A stretch of 64,000 nt of DNA from Merdicola sp905200315 (GTDB lineage Bacteria > Bacillota > Clostridia > TANB77 > CAG-508). The stretch's first letter is position 1; every line of letters begins with the position of its first letter. Below the pieces are notes generated by a model that was not told where the DNA came from, ran no database searches, and saw only the letters and a program-made list of their open reading frames with translations. This document shows positions 9,290 to 18,082 of the stretch, piece by piece. The stretch lies in assembly GCA_902461935.1 (NCBI GenBank), contig CABPZP010000004.1, positions 40,389 to 104,388 on the forward strand, in the 5' to 3' direction. The position numbers were made by a program, and so were the translations under genes.

Positions 9290-10327
9290 ATGAAAAATAT
9301 AAAAGATTTTAATTTAGATGAGTTAAAAGAAGCTTTTATAAAGCTTGGAGAAAAGCCATTTAGGGCAGAACAAGTTTTTAAATGGATTTATGAACAAAAT
9401 GTAACAAGCTTTGATGAGATGACTAATTTATCTAAAGATTTAAGAGAAAAATTAAAAGAAAATTTCTCTCTTTGTATATATAAAATAGAAAGAAAGCAAA
9501 AATCAAAAGATGGAACTATAAAATATTTATTTGACATTTTAGATGGAAATATGATAGAAACCGTGTTAATGAGCTATCATCACGGTTATAGTTTATGTGT
9601 TTCATCACAGGTAGGTTGTAAAATGGGATGCAAGTTCTGTGCATCTACAGGAATAAAATTTATAAGAAGTTTAAGTTCAGGAGAAATTGTAGAACAACTA
9701 TTAGCAGTTGAAAGAGATGAAAATATAAAAATTTCAAATGTAGTATTTATGGGAATTGGAGAGCCATTAGATAACTACGATAATGTTATAAATGCAATAG
9801 GAATACTAAATAATCAAAAAGGAATTAATATAGGAGCTAGACACATAAGTATTTCTACAAGTGGTTTGGTTCCAAAAATATATAAACTAGCAGACGAAAA
9901 ACTTCAATGTACGCTTTCTATTTCATTGCATGCAACAACAGATGAAATAAGAAGTAGTATGATGCCGGTAAATAATAGTTATAACATAGAAGAATTAATA
10001 AAAGCTTGTAAATATTACTTAGAAAAAACAAATAGAAGAATTTCCTTTGAATATGCTCTAGCTAAAGAAAATAATGATAATTTAGAAGATGCAAAAAGAT
10101 TAATAAAACTATTAAGAGGGATGAATTGCCACGTTAATTTAATTCCAATAAATAAAATAGAAAACGGAAATTATACTAAAAGTTCAAATGAAAATATACT
10201 AAAATTTAGAGATTATTTAAACGATAACGGTATAGTTGCAACCGTTAGAAGAGAACTTGGATCAGACATAGATGCAGCCTGCGGACAATTAAGAAGAAAG
10301 AATATAAAAGATAAAGAGGTGAATTGA
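9290..10327 (+). CDS. rlmN: 23S rRNA/tRNA adenine-C2 methyltransferase RlmN
   Basis: Radical SAM enzyme that methylates C2 of A2503 in 23S rRNA and A37 of some tRNAs. It has the [4Fe-4S] motif GCKMGCKFCASTG (CxxxCxxC), the SSGEIVEQL region, GIGEPLDNYDNV, and the C-terminal resolving Cys in DAACGQLR. I chose ATG 9290 (MKNIKDFNLDELKEAF), 8 nt after GGAAG; an in-frame ATG at 9275 lacks a ribosome site. Length 345, normal. It overlaps the prpC start by one base (TGATG), as in the conserved rlmN-prpC-prkC arrangement. Confidence 0.95.
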   Translation: MKNIKDFNLDELKEAFIKLGEKPFRAEQVFKWIYEQNVTSFDEMTNLSKDLREKLKENFSLCIYKIERKQKSKDGTIKYLFDILDGNMIETVLMSYHHGYSLCVSSQVGCKMGCKFCASTGIKFIRSLSSGEIVEQLLAVERDENIKISNVVFMGIGEPLDNYDNVINAIGILNNQKGINIGARHISISTSGLVPKIYKLADEKLQCTLSISLHATTDEIRSSMMPVNNSYNIEELIKACKYYLEKTNRRISFEYALAKENNDNLEDAKRLIKLLRGMNCHVNLIPINKIENGNYTKSSNENILKFRDYLNDNGIVATVRRELGSDIDAACGQLRRKNIKDKEVN

Positions 10328-11055
10328 TGAGAGTTTTAGTAAAAACGGATGTTGGAAAAGCAAGAGAGTTAAACGAGGATTCATATTATGTGCCACAAGA
10401 AGATGACTTGAAATTATTTATCGTTGCCGATGGAATGGGTGGATATAACGGTGGAGAAATAGCAAGTAGTTTAGCAATAAAAGCAGCAAAAAACTATATA
10501 GAAACAAATTTTATTAGTACACCTAAAGATAGAGAAAGCATTTTAGAACTTATAAAAAGCAGTATGCAATATGCAAATATGGTAGTATATGAAAAATCCA
10601 AAGAAGATGACGAACTAAAAGGAATGGGAACTACACTGGAAATATGCTTTATATACGAAAATAAAATGTATATAGGACACATTGGAGATAGCAGAATATA
10701 TAGAATACGAAAACATATAATTAGAAAGCTTACAAATGACCATAGTTATGTAGAAACATTAGTTAAAGATGGAAAAATAACAAGAGAAGAAGCAAAAACA
10801 CATCCAAAGAAAAACATGCTAATGAAAGCCCTAGGATGTACAGAATATATAGAACCAGATGTATTTGTAAGAGGATTTTTGAAGGATGATATAGTACTTA
10901 TGTCATCAGATGGATTAACAAATATGATAGACGAACAAGAAATATTTAACATTATAACAAATAACAAAGAAAATGCTTCAGAAATGCTAATACAAAAAGC
11001 AAATGATAATGGGGGATATGATAATATAACAGCACTTATCGTATATAATGATTAA
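10327..11055 (+). CDS. prpC: PP2C-family Ser/Thr protein phosphatase PrpC/Stp
   Basis: 242-residue metal-dependent PP2C phosphatase that reverses PrkC phosphorylation. Metal motifs: RELNEDSYY (Asp near residue 18), ADGMGGYNGGE, HIGDSRIY, SSDGLTNM and GGYDNITALIV. Start ATG 10327 follows AAAGAGGTGA and overlaps the rlmN stop. It ends 8 nt before prkC. The phosphatase/kinase pair is the standard Firmicutes arrangement. A likely in-window target of the pair is IreB (27742). Confidence 0.94.
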   Translation: MRVLVKTDVGKARELNEDSYYVPQEDDLKLFIVADGMGGYNGGEIASSLAIKAAKNYIETNFISTPKDRESILELIKSSMQYANMVVYEKSKEDDELKGMGTTLEICFIYENKMYIGHIGDSRIYRIRKHIIRKLTNDHSYVETLVKDGKITREEAKTHPKKNMLMKALGCTEYIEPDVFVRGFLKDDIVLMSSDGLTNMIDEQEIFNIITNNKENASEMLIQKANDNGGYDNITALIVYND

Positions 11056-11063
11056 GGGGAGAG

Positions 11064-13028
11064 ATGAATATGAACCTAGAAGGTAAAATGTTAGGTAATA
11101 GATATGAGATTATAGAAAAAATAGGAAATGGCGGAATGGCAACTGTATATAAAGCAAAATGCCATGTTTTAAACAGATATGTAGCAGTAAAAGTTTTAAG
11201 AGATGAATTTACAACAGATGAAGAATTTATAAAAAGATTTGCAGCAGAAGCTCAATCTGCAGCGAGCTTAACACATCCAAATATTGTTTCTATATATGAT
11301 GTAGGTCACGAAGATAATTTATATTATATTGTAATGGAATTAATAAAAGGTAAAACTTTAAAACAAATAATTAATGAAGATGGAAAACTACCTTGGAAAT
11401 GGTCTTTAAATATAGTTTCTCAAATAGCTTCTGCATTAGAAACAGCACACAGAAATAAAATAATACATAGAGATATAAAACCACACAACATAATAATTAC
11501 CGAAGATGGTATAGCAAAAGTAACAGATTTTGGAATAGCAAAAGTTGTTTCGAATTCAACAATTACAGCCTTTGGAGCAACAATTGGTTCAGTGCATTAC
11601 TTTTCACCAGAACATGCTAAAGGTGGATACACAGATGAAAAATCTGATATATACTCATTAGGTGTTGTTATGTACGAAATGCTTACAGGGCAAGTTCCTT
11701 TTGATGCAGATACAGCAGTTTCAGTTGCATTAAAACATATGCAAGAAGACCCAATAGAACCAATGGAATTAAATCCAGATATACCAAGAGCAGTAAACGA
11801 TATAATAATGAAAGCAATGCAAAAAGATACAGGTCTTAGATACCAATCTGCAACAGAAATGTTAAACGATATAAATATGGCACTAAAACGTCCAGATGGA
11901 GATTTCGTTAGTTTAAGAACTGCAAGTGCAAATTTTGAAACTCAAAGATTTCAACCACTAGAAGATGAAGAAATAAGAACAAAAAGAAATAATAAAAAAG
12001 ATGAAAATAAATTAAAACAGTTTATAGGTAACCATAAGGCTTTATCGCTTTTTATTGGAGCAATATTATTATTTGCAATAGCATTCGGTGGAACAGCATT
12101 AGTATCAAAATTAGTAATAAATAAAGAAGTAGATTTACCTAATTTCGTTGGAATGACAAAAGAAAATGCGCAAGCACAAGCAGATAAAATAAAAATTAAA
12201 TTAGAGTTTGAAGAAGAATATTCATCAGATGTAGAGGAAGGAAAAATTATTTCACAAAATCCTGAATATAAAGAAAATTATAAAATAAAAGAAAAAAGTA
12301 CTGTAAGTTTAAAAATTAGTAAAGGAACAGAATTAGTAAAAGTTCCAAAAGTTACAGGAATGGAAAAAGAAGAAGCAATAAAAACATTAGAAGATTTAGG
12401 ATTAAAAGTTGAAATAAAAGAAGAAACAAGTAAAAAAGTTGAAGAAGGTTATGTAATAAACCAAGACATAGCAGAAAATAAAGAAATAAATGTAGGAGAT
12501 ACAGTAACAATAACAGTAAGTACAGGAACAGGAATAACACAAGTTTCAGTTCCAAGTGTTACAGGTAAAACAGAAAATGAAGCAAGAACAGCTTTAGAAA
12601 GTGCAAAACTAAAAGTAACAGCAAACTATGAAGAAGATAGTTCAAAAACAGAAGGAATAGTACTAAAACAAAATGTTGAATCTGGTAAAAAAGTTGATGA
12701 AGGAACAACAGTTACAATAACAGTAAATAAAGCAGAATCAAAATCTGGAACAGTAACAGTAAATGTTAAAAGCATAACAGGTGGATATGATTCATCAGAT
12801 ACAGATTTAACAGATACAGACAAAAAAGCAAAAATAGATATAAAAGTAGATGGAACAAGTGTATATACACAATCAAATGTAGATAAAAACTCAACAGCAA
12901 TATCAACAAGCTTTTCAGGAAAAGGAAAAGTACAAATAGTTGTAAATATACAAGATGGAAATGGAGCAAGCTACACAAGAACAACAGAATTAGACTTAAG
13001 CAAACAAACAACATACACAGCACAATAA
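11064..13028 (+). CDS. prkC: PASTA-domain Ser/Thr protein kinase PrkC
   Basis: Membrane Hanks-type kinase (654 residues) that senses peptidoglycan fragments or lipid II. The kinase domain (about 10-270) has glycine loop GNGGMATVYK, VAVKVL lysine, HRDIKPHN catalytic loop, DFG motif (TDFGIAK) and SPEHAKGG. It is followed by a basic juxtamembrane segment, one membrane helix (about 330-355) and three PASTA repeats. A C-terminal Ser/Thr/Asp-rich beta domain of about 90 residues comes after the last PASTA. ATG 11064 and ATG 11070 are both usable after AAGGGGAG. In related bacteria PrkC governs germination and cell-wall homeostasis. Confidence 0.95.
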   Translation: MNMNLEGKMLGNRYEIIEKIGNGGMATVYKAKCHVLNRYVAVKVLRDEFTTDEEFIKRFAAEAQSAASLTHPNIVSIYDVGHEDNLYYIVMELIKGKTLKQIINEDGKLPWKWSLNIVSQIASALETAHRNKIIHRDIKPHNIIITEDGIAKVTDFGIAKVVSNSTITAFGATIGSVHYFSPEHAKGGYTDEKSDIYSLGVVMYEMLTGQVPFDADTAVSVALKHMQEDPIEPMELNPDIPRAVNDIIMKAMQKDTGLRYQSATEMLNDINMALKRPDGDFVSLRTASANFETQRFQPLEDEEIRTKRNNKKDENKLKQFIGNHKALSLFIGAILLFAIAFGGTALVSKLVINKEVDLPNFVGMTKENAQAQADKIKIKLEFEEEYSSDVEEGKIISQNPEYKENYKIKEKSTVSLKISKGTELVKVPKVTGMEKEEAIKTLEDLGLKVEIKEETSKKVEEGYVINQDIAENKEINVGDTVTITVSTGTGITQVSVPSVTGKTENEARTALESAKLKVTANYEEDSSKTEGIVLKQNVESGKKVDEGTTVTITVNKAESKSGTVTVNVKSITGGYDSSDTDLTDTDKKAKIDIKVDGTSVYTQSNVDKNSTAISTSFSGKGKVQIVVNIQDGNGASYTRTTELDLSKQTTYTAQ

Positions 13029-13053
13029 AAAATATAATTTTTAGTTAAACTTC

Positions 13054-13082
13054 TTGAAAATTATGTATACATAGGCTATAAT
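13054..13082 (+). promoter_or_regulatory. Sigma-A promoter
   Basis: TTGAAA, 17-nt spacer, TATAAT, 47 nt upstream of the ATG at 13129. Both hexamers are near consensus, suggesting the small downstream ORF has its own strong transcription unit. Confidence 0.75.
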
Positions 13083-13128
13083 TAATGTTAGTTACATGTT
13101 GGAATATATATCATTTAAGGAGGACACA

Positions 13129-13347
13129 ATGAGAATTACAATCGAAGGCAAAGAAATCAAAGAAAGCATAGTTGGAAAATTTTTAGCACGGCATTTAAGA
13201 AGATTTTCAGTTATATTAAGTACTGGAAAAGTAATAGATATTTGCCACTATAGAAGTAAACGTTCCATTTGTTCATCTTATAAGGGTGAATTAAGCACGG
13301 CGGAAAAAAGGGAATACAATGATATAATTTGTATTTTAGAAAAATAA
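13129..13347 (+). CDS. Hypothetical 72-residue basic protein
   Basis: MRITIEGKEIKESIVGKFLA followed by a basic, Cys-containing segment (HLRRFSV, CHYRSKRSICSSYKGE). No family recognised. The start is set by TAAGGAGG at 13117-13124, 4 nt before the ATG; a longer reading from 13096 lacks a ribosome site. It has its own promoter and a terminator. Codon use is less AT-biased than its neighbours, with one in-frame CGG (13189-13191). It may be an acquired or regulatory small protein. Confidence 0.6.
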   Translation: MRITIEGKEIKESIVGKFLARHLRRFSVILSTGKVIDICHYRSKRSICSSYKGELSTAEKREYNDIICILEK

Positions 13348-13370
13348 GATTTCTTTTGTTTTAAAAAAGG

Positions 13371-13410
13371 AAAAGGTTTAACTACAATTGTAGTAAACCT
13401 TTTCTGCTTT
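13371..13410 (+). terminator. Intrinsic terminator
   Basis: AAAAGGTTTA pairs with TAAACCTTTT around a CTACAATTGTAG inner stem, followed by CTGCTTT. The T-run is weak. Confidence 0.65.
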
Positions 13411-13427
13411 AATATAGAAAATTTATT

Positions 13428-13449
13428 GGGCGGACGCCTCTGTACGCCT
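13428..13449 (+). repeat. Degenerate GC-rich intergenic repeat
   Basis: GGGCGGACGCCTCTGTACGCC, a shortened relative of the TGTAGGGG...CCCGC repeat family (compare 63156). Confidence 0.5.
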
Positions 13450-13547
13450 AAATAAAAAATTATATATAATATAAACCTTATATAAATAAAATCAAATATG
13501 TTGTAAAGAACAATCCCTATGTCAACATATAAAATTAAAGGAGAAAA

Positions 13548-14429
13548 ATGAAACAAGGAATAATAATAGAAAATATTTCAAATATTTTTAAAATAATATG
13601 CAGAAACGAGTTATATATATGTGATGCAAGAGGAAAATTAAAAAAAGAAGATATAAAGCCAGTTGTAGGAGATAAGGTTAATTTTGAAATAACAAAACTA
13701 GAAGAAAAAACAGGTGTTATAGAAGAAATTTTACCAAGAAAAAACTACATAAAAAGGCCCAAAATTGCAAATATTAATCAAATGGTATTAGTTATATCTA
13801 GCAAAATGCCAAAACCAGATTTATTAATGCTAGATAAACAACTTTCATTTGCAGAATATATGAATATAAAACCTGTAATTGTTATAAATAAAATAGATTT
13901 ATCAAAAGAAATAGCAGAAGAAATAAAAGAACAATATAAATTTACAAATTATGAAATAATAGAAACAAACGCAAAAGAAAACATAGGTATACACGAACTA
14001 AGGAATGTTTTAAAAAACAAAATAAGCGTATTTTCAGGCAATTCAGGGGTAGGCAAATCTACATTGTTAAATGATTTATTTGAAGATAATTTAACTTTAG
14101 AAGGAAAAATAAGTTCAAAAAATAAAAGAGGCAAGAATACAACAACAACTGTTAAATTATATGAATTAGAAGAAAATACATTTATTGCAGATTCACCAGG
14201 ATTTTCTACCTTTGATATATATGAAATAGAAACCACTAACTTAGCAGAGTATTTCGTAGAATTTAAAGAGCATATAAAGAATTGTGAATTTGTAGGGTGT
14301 ACACACATAAAAGAAAAAAAATGTGGAATAAAACAAGCGTTAAAAGAAAATAAAATATCTCAAAATCGTTATGAAAGATATATAAAAATATATGAAGAAT
14401 TAAAAGATAGGGAGGAACACAAATGGTAG
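13548..14429 (+). CDS. rsgA: Ribosome small-subunit GTPase RsgA
   Basis: Circularly permuted GTPase that checks 30S maturation. Parts: OB-fold (1-70), G4 NKID (about residue 107), G1 GNSGVGKST (about 164), G3 DSPGFSTFD (about 216), and a C-terminal zinc motif with CEFVGCTH and a following Cys (KKCGIKQAL). ATG 13548 follows AAAGGAG. It overlaps rpe by 7 bases. The order prpC-prkC-rsgA-rpe matches B. subtilis except for the small gene inserted at 13129. Confidence 0.95.
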   Translation: MKQGIIIENISNIFKIICRNELYICDARGKLKKEDIKPVVGDKVNFEITKLEEKTGVIEEILPRKNYIKRPKIANINQMVLVISSKMPKPDLLMLDKQLSFAEYMNIKPVIVINKIDLSKEIAEEIKEQYKFTNYEIIETNAKENIGIHELRNVLKNKISVFSGNSGVGKSTLLNDLFEDNLTLEGKISSKNKRGKNTTTTVKLYELEENTFIADSPGFSTFDIYEIETTNLAEYFVEFKEHIKNCEFVGCTHIKEKKCGIKQALKENKISQNRYERYIKIYEELKDREEHKW

Positions 14430-15091
14430 AAATATCAACGTCAATTTTAAATGTAGATTCAGAAAAAAGTATGAAAATTTTTTACAATTTAGAAACAGCA
14501 CATACAGATTATTTTCATATAGATGTTATGGATGGAAAATTTGTAGAAGCAGATACAACAGCTAAAATGGAAAAATACTCAGAATATTTAAATCATATAA
14601 CATTAATACCATTAGATGTGCATTTAATGGTAGAAAATGTAAGAGAATATGTAGATAAATTCTTAGTATTTAAACCAAATACAATAACATTTCAAATAGA
14701 AGCATTAAAAACAAAGCAAGAAGTAATAGATACAATAAAATATATACAATCTAATAATTGCAAAACAGGAATAGCAATAAAACCAAATACAAAAATAGAA
14801 GAAATAACAGAATATTTATCATACTTACATCAAGTAATAATAATGACAGTAGAGCCAGGAAAAGGTGGACAAGAGCTAATAGAAAGCACAATAGATAAAA
14901 TAGCAAAATTGAAAAAGTATATAGAAGAAAATAATATAGATATAGACATAGAAGCAGATGGTGGAATAAATACAGATAATGTAGAGAAGGTAAAACAAGC
15001 CGGAGCAAATATAATTGTAGCAGGAACAGCCATTATAGATTCAGAAGATTTTAAACAAACAATTAATGAATTAAAAAATAATGTAAAATAA
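14423..15091 (+). CDS. rpe: Ribulose-phosphate 3-epimerase family protein
   Basis: 222-residue TIM-barrel epimerase interconverting ribulose-5-P and xylulose-5-P. Metal ligands are in HIDVMDGKF, DVHLMV and EADGGIN. It deviates from typical Rpe: the usual VNPGFGGQ phosphate/lid motif is VEPGKGGQ, and VPN after DGKF is replaced by VEAD. It could therefore be a divergent Rpe or a paralogue acting on another ketose phosphate. Its position directly after rsgA (7-nt overlap) is the standard one for rpe. Confidence 0.82.
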   Translation: MVEISTSILNVDSEKSMKIFYNLETAHTDYFHIDVMDGKFVEADTTAKMEKYSEYLNHITLIPLDVHLMVENVREYVDKFLVFKPNTITFQIEALKTKQEVIDTIKYIQSNNCKTGIAIKPNTKIEEITEYLSYLHQVIIMTVEPGKGGQELIESTIDKIAKLKKYIEENNIDIDIEADGGINTDNVEKVKQAGANIIVAGTAIIDSEDFKQTINELKNNVK

Positions 15092-15106
15092 AATTATGTC
15101 AGAAGA

Positions 15107-15135
15107 TGTAGGGGGCGACACCTCTGTCGAACCGC
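15107..15135 (+). repeat. GC-rich intergenic repeat, copy
   Basis: TGTAGGGGGCGACACCTCTG followed by TCGAACCGC, with core GGCGAC/GTCGAA. It lies between rpe and its terminator. Confidence 0.75.
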
Positions 15136-15140
15136 AAAAA

Positions 15141-15170
15141 AACCACAAAATTTAATTTTGTGGTTTTTTA
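15141..15170. terminator. Bidirectional terminator between convergent genes
   Basis: AACCACAAAATT pairs with AATTTTGTGGTT and is flanked by A and T runs. It serves rpe (+) and the minus-strand membrane gene. Confidence 0.9.
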
Positions 15171-15174
15171 TTTT

Positions 15175-16437
15175 CTATTTTTCTGATTTATTTTTTTTAT
15201 CTTTTTTATCTTTTTTTTCAAAGTTTATATTTTTAAAGAACATATTCATAAGTATTATTCCAAATCCTAAAATAATAATTAAGAATTTTATTAAAGAAAC
15301 ATAAGGTATAATACCTATTATATAAACTAACAATGAAACTATAGCAACACATAATGCTTTTAACCAAGCATTAGAAATTTTTATTTTTTCAGAAATTATA
15401 TTAGCAATTGATATAGCAAATACTGAACCTGAAATTGCAAGTAATAATCCATATAATACTAATAATGCAATAGAAACTGGAGCTCCTACAATACTAATTA
15501 ATAATAAGAAGCTTACAACTGGTATAAGTATTAATGAAAGTATACCAATACCAAATGCAGGTAAAAATTTCTTAGATGCAATTTTTGTACATTTTTCAAT
15601 TGAGCTTTTGCTAAATAATAAAGCTAATCCATAAATTACTAATGTAAATACAACAGCTGTAGCAGCATTTGCTAAGTAATCTGTAACCTTTTCTTTAGTT
15701 TCTTGTTTTGCTATTTGAGTAAATGTTGTTTCACCTTGTACAGCTCCATCTGGAATTTGAATTTCTTTTGTACTACTATATTTTAAATTTCCATAAATAT
15801 CTGCTTTAGAATCATCTTTTTCTAAATTCAAACTAGCTACATTACATTCTACATTTCTACCTATAATACCAAGTATAGTTAATGAATTACCATAACATTT
15901 TAGGTCTCTGTAAACTCCATAGTTAGTTGGAATTTCTATTGTGTTGCAGCAAGCATATAAGTCAGATGCAACAGCTTTAAAGTTAACCTCATTAGCACAT
16001 AAGTAAACAGAAGATTCTATATATGCATCTGTAAAAGTAGCTTTGTTGGCTAAAATAAATAAGTTACCAGCAACTTGTCCTGTTACAGTTACGTTATTTG
16101 CCATAATATAAACGTTACCATTAACTAATTTGTCCATAGTAACATCTTCTCCTGATAAATATAAATCTCCTTCATGAACGTCTTGAGAATTTGTTTTTGA
16201 TGAGTTTTGTGCTTCTCCAGAGTTTTCTTCTGTAATTACAGCAGCTCCGTTTTCATCTGTTGTAGATGTTGTATCTACTGAATTTGTTTCATTAGAAGTT
16301 TCGTTTGTTGTAGTTGTTGTTTTAGCTGGTGTTTGTGTTTCATTTGTTGTTTCGTTTTCTGCGAAACTAAGTGTTGAAATTAATGTAATTATTAAAAATA
16401 AACTTAATAATACTTTTGTTTTTGCGTTTCTTAACAT
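15175..16437 (-). CDS. Membrane protein with bactofilin-like beta-helix ectodomain
   Basis: 420 residues. The start is ATG at 16437, placed after AGGGAGG; a longer reading from 16467 has no ribosome site. A signal peptide or N-terminal helix (LLSLFLIITLISTLSFA) is followed by a Thr/Asn/Glu-rich linker. Next comes a repetitive beta region (about 90-220) with polymer-forming/bactofilin-like periodicity (GNVYIMANNVTVTGQVAGNL). Four or so membrane helices (about 265-405) and a Lys-rich tail follow. A comparable layout (exported beta-solenoid then helices) is seen in uncharacterised clostridial proteins. Function is unknown; an envelope role is inferred. Confidence 0.75.
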   Translation of the reverse strand: MLRNAKTKVLLSLFLIITLISTLSFAENETTNETQTPAKTTTTTNETSNETNSVDTTSTTDENGAAVITEENSGEAQNSSKTNSQDVHEGDLYLSGEDVTMDKLVNGNVYIMANNVTVTGQVAGNLFILANKATFTDAYIESSVYLCANEVNFKAVASDLYACCNTIEIPTNYGVYRDLKCYGNSLTILGIIGRNVECNVASLNLEKDDSKADIYGNLKYSSTKEIQIPDGAVQGETTFTQIAKQETKEKVTDYLANAATAVVFTLVIYGLALLFSKSSIEKCTKIASKKFLPAFGIGILSLILIPVVSFLLLISIVGAPVSIALLVLYGLLLAISGSVFAISIANIISEKIKISNAWLKALCVAIVSLLVYIIGIIPYVSLIKFLIIILGFGIILMNMFFKNINFEKKDKKDKKNKSEK

Positions 16438-16472
16438 TTTTTTCCTCCCTTGTAAAAATTTATACAAAAAAT

Positions 16473-16522
16473 ATATATCTTTATTGGGATTTTGTCAATG
16501 AAAAATACCAATAAAGATATAT
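16473..16522. terminator. Perfect 15-bp inverted repeat between nth and the bactofilin-like gene
   Basis: ATATATCTTTATTGG (16473-16487) pairs perfectly with 16508-16522 across a 20-nt loop. On the minus strand it lies 2 nt after the nth stop and about 36 nt before the next gene's start, followed by ATTTTTTG. It is probably the nth terminator or an attenuator for the downstream gene. Confidence 0.65.
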
Positions 16523-16523
16523 T

Positions 16524-17144
16524 TTATGATTTGCAGAATTTTCTTAATGGACATTGCTCACATTTTGGATTTCGGGCAATGCAAATATCTCTTCCAAAGT
16601 ATATAAATAAATGGTTTACATCTTTTAAAGTTTCTGCAGGAAATTTTTTTATTAAATCAAGCTCGATTTTTGTTGGATCACTTTCTTTGGATAATCCTAA
16701 TCTATTAGATATACGCTTGCAATGAGTATCTACTGCAACACCTTGTGCATTTCCAAATACTTCTAACATTATAACATTAGCACTTTTTCTACCAATACCT
16801 GGAAGAGTAAGTAAATCTTTCATATTAGAAGGAACAACGCCATTAAAGTCATTCAAAACTTTTTTTGCTGTTCCAATAACATTTTTTGCTTTGCTTTTAT
16901 AAAATCCACAAGGATGAATTATATTTTCCAATTCTGTTATATTAGCATTTGCAAAATCTTCTATAGAAGGATATTTAGCAAATAAAGCTGGAGTTGTTTT
17001 ATTAACTCTTTCATCTGTGCATTGAGCTGAAAGCATAACTGCAACAACAAGTTCAAAAGGCGTTTTAAAATCTAAGCTACATTTAGCATCTGGATAGGTA
17101 TGCTTTAATATATTTATAATATCTATATAATCGTTTTTATTCAA
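16524..17144 (-). CDS. nth: Endonuclease III
   Basis: Base-excision-repair DNA glycosylase/AP lyase for oxidised pyrimidines. It has the helix-hairpin-helix LPGIGRKSANV with catalytic Lys, the catalytic Asp in VAVDTHCKR, and a C-terminal [4Fe-4S] cluster (CxxxxxxCxxCxxxxxC: CIARNPKCEQCPLRKFC). I chose TTG 17144 because GAGGTGA lies 5 nt upstream and this gives 206 residues, the family length. An open frame continues to 17207 without a ribosome site. Confidence 0.95.
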   Translation of the reverse strand: MNKNDYIDIINILKHTYPDAKCSLDFKTPFELVVAVMLSAQCTDERVNKTTPALFAKYPSIEDFANANITELENIIHPCGFYKSKAKNVIGTAKKVLNDFNGVVPSNMKDLLTLPGIGRKSANVIMLEVFGNAQGVAVDTHCKRISNRLGLSKESDPTKIELDLIKKFPAETLKDVNHLFIYFGRDICIARNPKCEQCPLRKFCKS

Positions 17145-17243
17145 AATAATCACCTCAAATTTATTATATAATGTTGCAGAATAATTTGCAATAAATAATC
17201 TAGTCACATAATATATTTAAAAATAATATAATATATTAATATG

Positions 17244-17267
17244 TGTTACTATTTATAAATTGTAACA
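17244..17267. promoter_or_regulatory. Dyad upstream of the small membrane gene/spoVM pair
   Basis: TGTTAC, 12 nt, GTAACA: a 6-bp perfect dyad just upstream of the AGGGAGG ribosome site at 17270. It could be an operator or an RNA hairpin. No factor assigned. Confidence 0.3.
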
Positions 17268-17285
17268 GTAGGGAGGTAATAAATA

Positions 17286-17435
17286 GTGTTTAGAGCATTT
17301 AAAAAAACAATTGCTGTTTGTTTAATAGGACTAGGTCTTGGAATATTGTTAGTTTTATTACTTCCAATAACAGGTTGGTTAATTACAATTGGATTAGTAA
17401 TAATAGCCGTAGGTTGTTTATGGCTAGCATGTTAA
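17286..17435 (+). CDS. Small two-helix membrane protein
   Basis: 49 residues starting at GTG 17286 (VFRAFKKTIAVCLIGLGLGI), 9 nt after AGGGAGG. Two hydrophobic segments flank a short PITGW turn, and it ends CLWLAC. No family name recognised. It lies 16 nt upstream of spoVM, so it may be co-transcribed and may act in the spore or forespore membrane; that role is inferred from neighbourhood only. Confidence 0.7.
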   Translation: MFRAFKKTIAVCLIGLGLGILLVLLLPITGWLITIGLVIIAVGCLWLAC

Positions 17436-17451
17436 AAAGGGAGTGATATGT

Positions 17452-17526
17452 ATGACAATAATAGTAAAAAAAGCACCAAAAGCATTGAGAGGTATATTGA
17501 AAATGATTTTTGGAATAAAAGATTAA
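17452..17526 (+). CDS. spoVM: Stage V sporulation protein SpoVM
   Basis: 24-residue peptide MTIIVKKAPKALRGILKMIF then GIKD. It matches SpoVM, the amphipathic helix that recognises the convex forespore membrane and anchors SpoIVA for coat and cortex assembly. Pro9 and the following Lys-x-Leu-x-Gly-Ile pattern are kept. Ribosome site AAGGGAGTGAT at 17437 sets the start; an ATG at 17448 is out of frame. The location next to rpmB and upstream of recG is the same as in B. subtilis, which strongly supports this very short call. Confidence 0.85.
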   Translation: MTIIVKKAPKALRGILKMIFGIKD

Positions 17527-17633
17527 AATACATATGAAAAAATTACAAATTTTAATTTTAGATTTATTTAATTATAAAAAATATTTTACAAGGTGGGTTA
17601 GAGGAGACACTGACCCAAGCAACTAAAAAGTAT

Positions 17634-17692
17634 AAAAGAATAGGATTTATGAAATGAATAATTTTTATCATTTCATAAATCCTATTCTTTTT
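17634..17692. terminator. Strong bidirectional terminator (spoVM / rpmB)
   Basis: A 21-bp-plus perfect stem (AAGAATAGGATTTATGAAATG and its complement) with a 12-nt loop, and A/T runs on both sides. It separates spoVM (+) from rpmB (-). The 107 nt between spoVM and the stem show only a weak GGGTTAG/CTGACCC hairpin. Confidence 0.92.
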
Positions 17693-17699
17693 ATATAGA

Positions 17700-17897
17700 T
17701 TAAGCTCTTTTTACTTTTCCAGAACGTAAACATTTAGCACAAACTGAAATTCTCTTTGGTTGTCCATCTATCATTGCTTTAACTTTTCTTAAGTTTGGTT
17801 TCCATGTTCTTGTAGTTCTTTTACTTATATGAGAACGTGTAATACTAAGTTTATTTCCATGAGTTAATGTTTTTTCACATATAGCGCATTTTGCCAT
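17700..17897 (-). CDS. rpmB: 50S ribosomal protein L28
   Basis: 65-residue L28. Start MAKCAICEKTLTHGNKLSITR, with two CxxC pairs (CAIC near the N-terminus and CAKC near the C-terminus), i.e. the zinc-binding form. Central RTTRTWKPNLRKVKA is characteristic. GGAGG ribosome site just upstream. Transcribed alone on the minus strand, opposite to spoVM and recG. The yloU and yloV genes that often lie between rpmB and recG are absent. Confidence 0.96.
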   Translation of the reverse strand: MAKCAICEKTLTHGNKLSITRSHISKRTTRTWKPNLRKVKAMIDGQPKRISVCAKCLRSGKVKRA

Positions 17898-18082
17898 TTA
17901 AAGCACCTCCTAAATTTAAGTAATAAATTGACTGTTTAATAGTTTATCATATAAATTTTAAAAATACAAGACTTTTTTTAAAATTTAGTTTATAATGTAA
18001 AAAAAGTATTAATTTTTTGCAATTAAAATAGACACAAAGTAGATGATATACTATAAAAATTATGTAATATATAATGTAACAA

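Noticed and set aside
16492..16725. Plus-strand ORF of 77 codons
   Set aside because: It is antisense to nth, which has all catalytic and iron-sulfur motifs on the minus strand.
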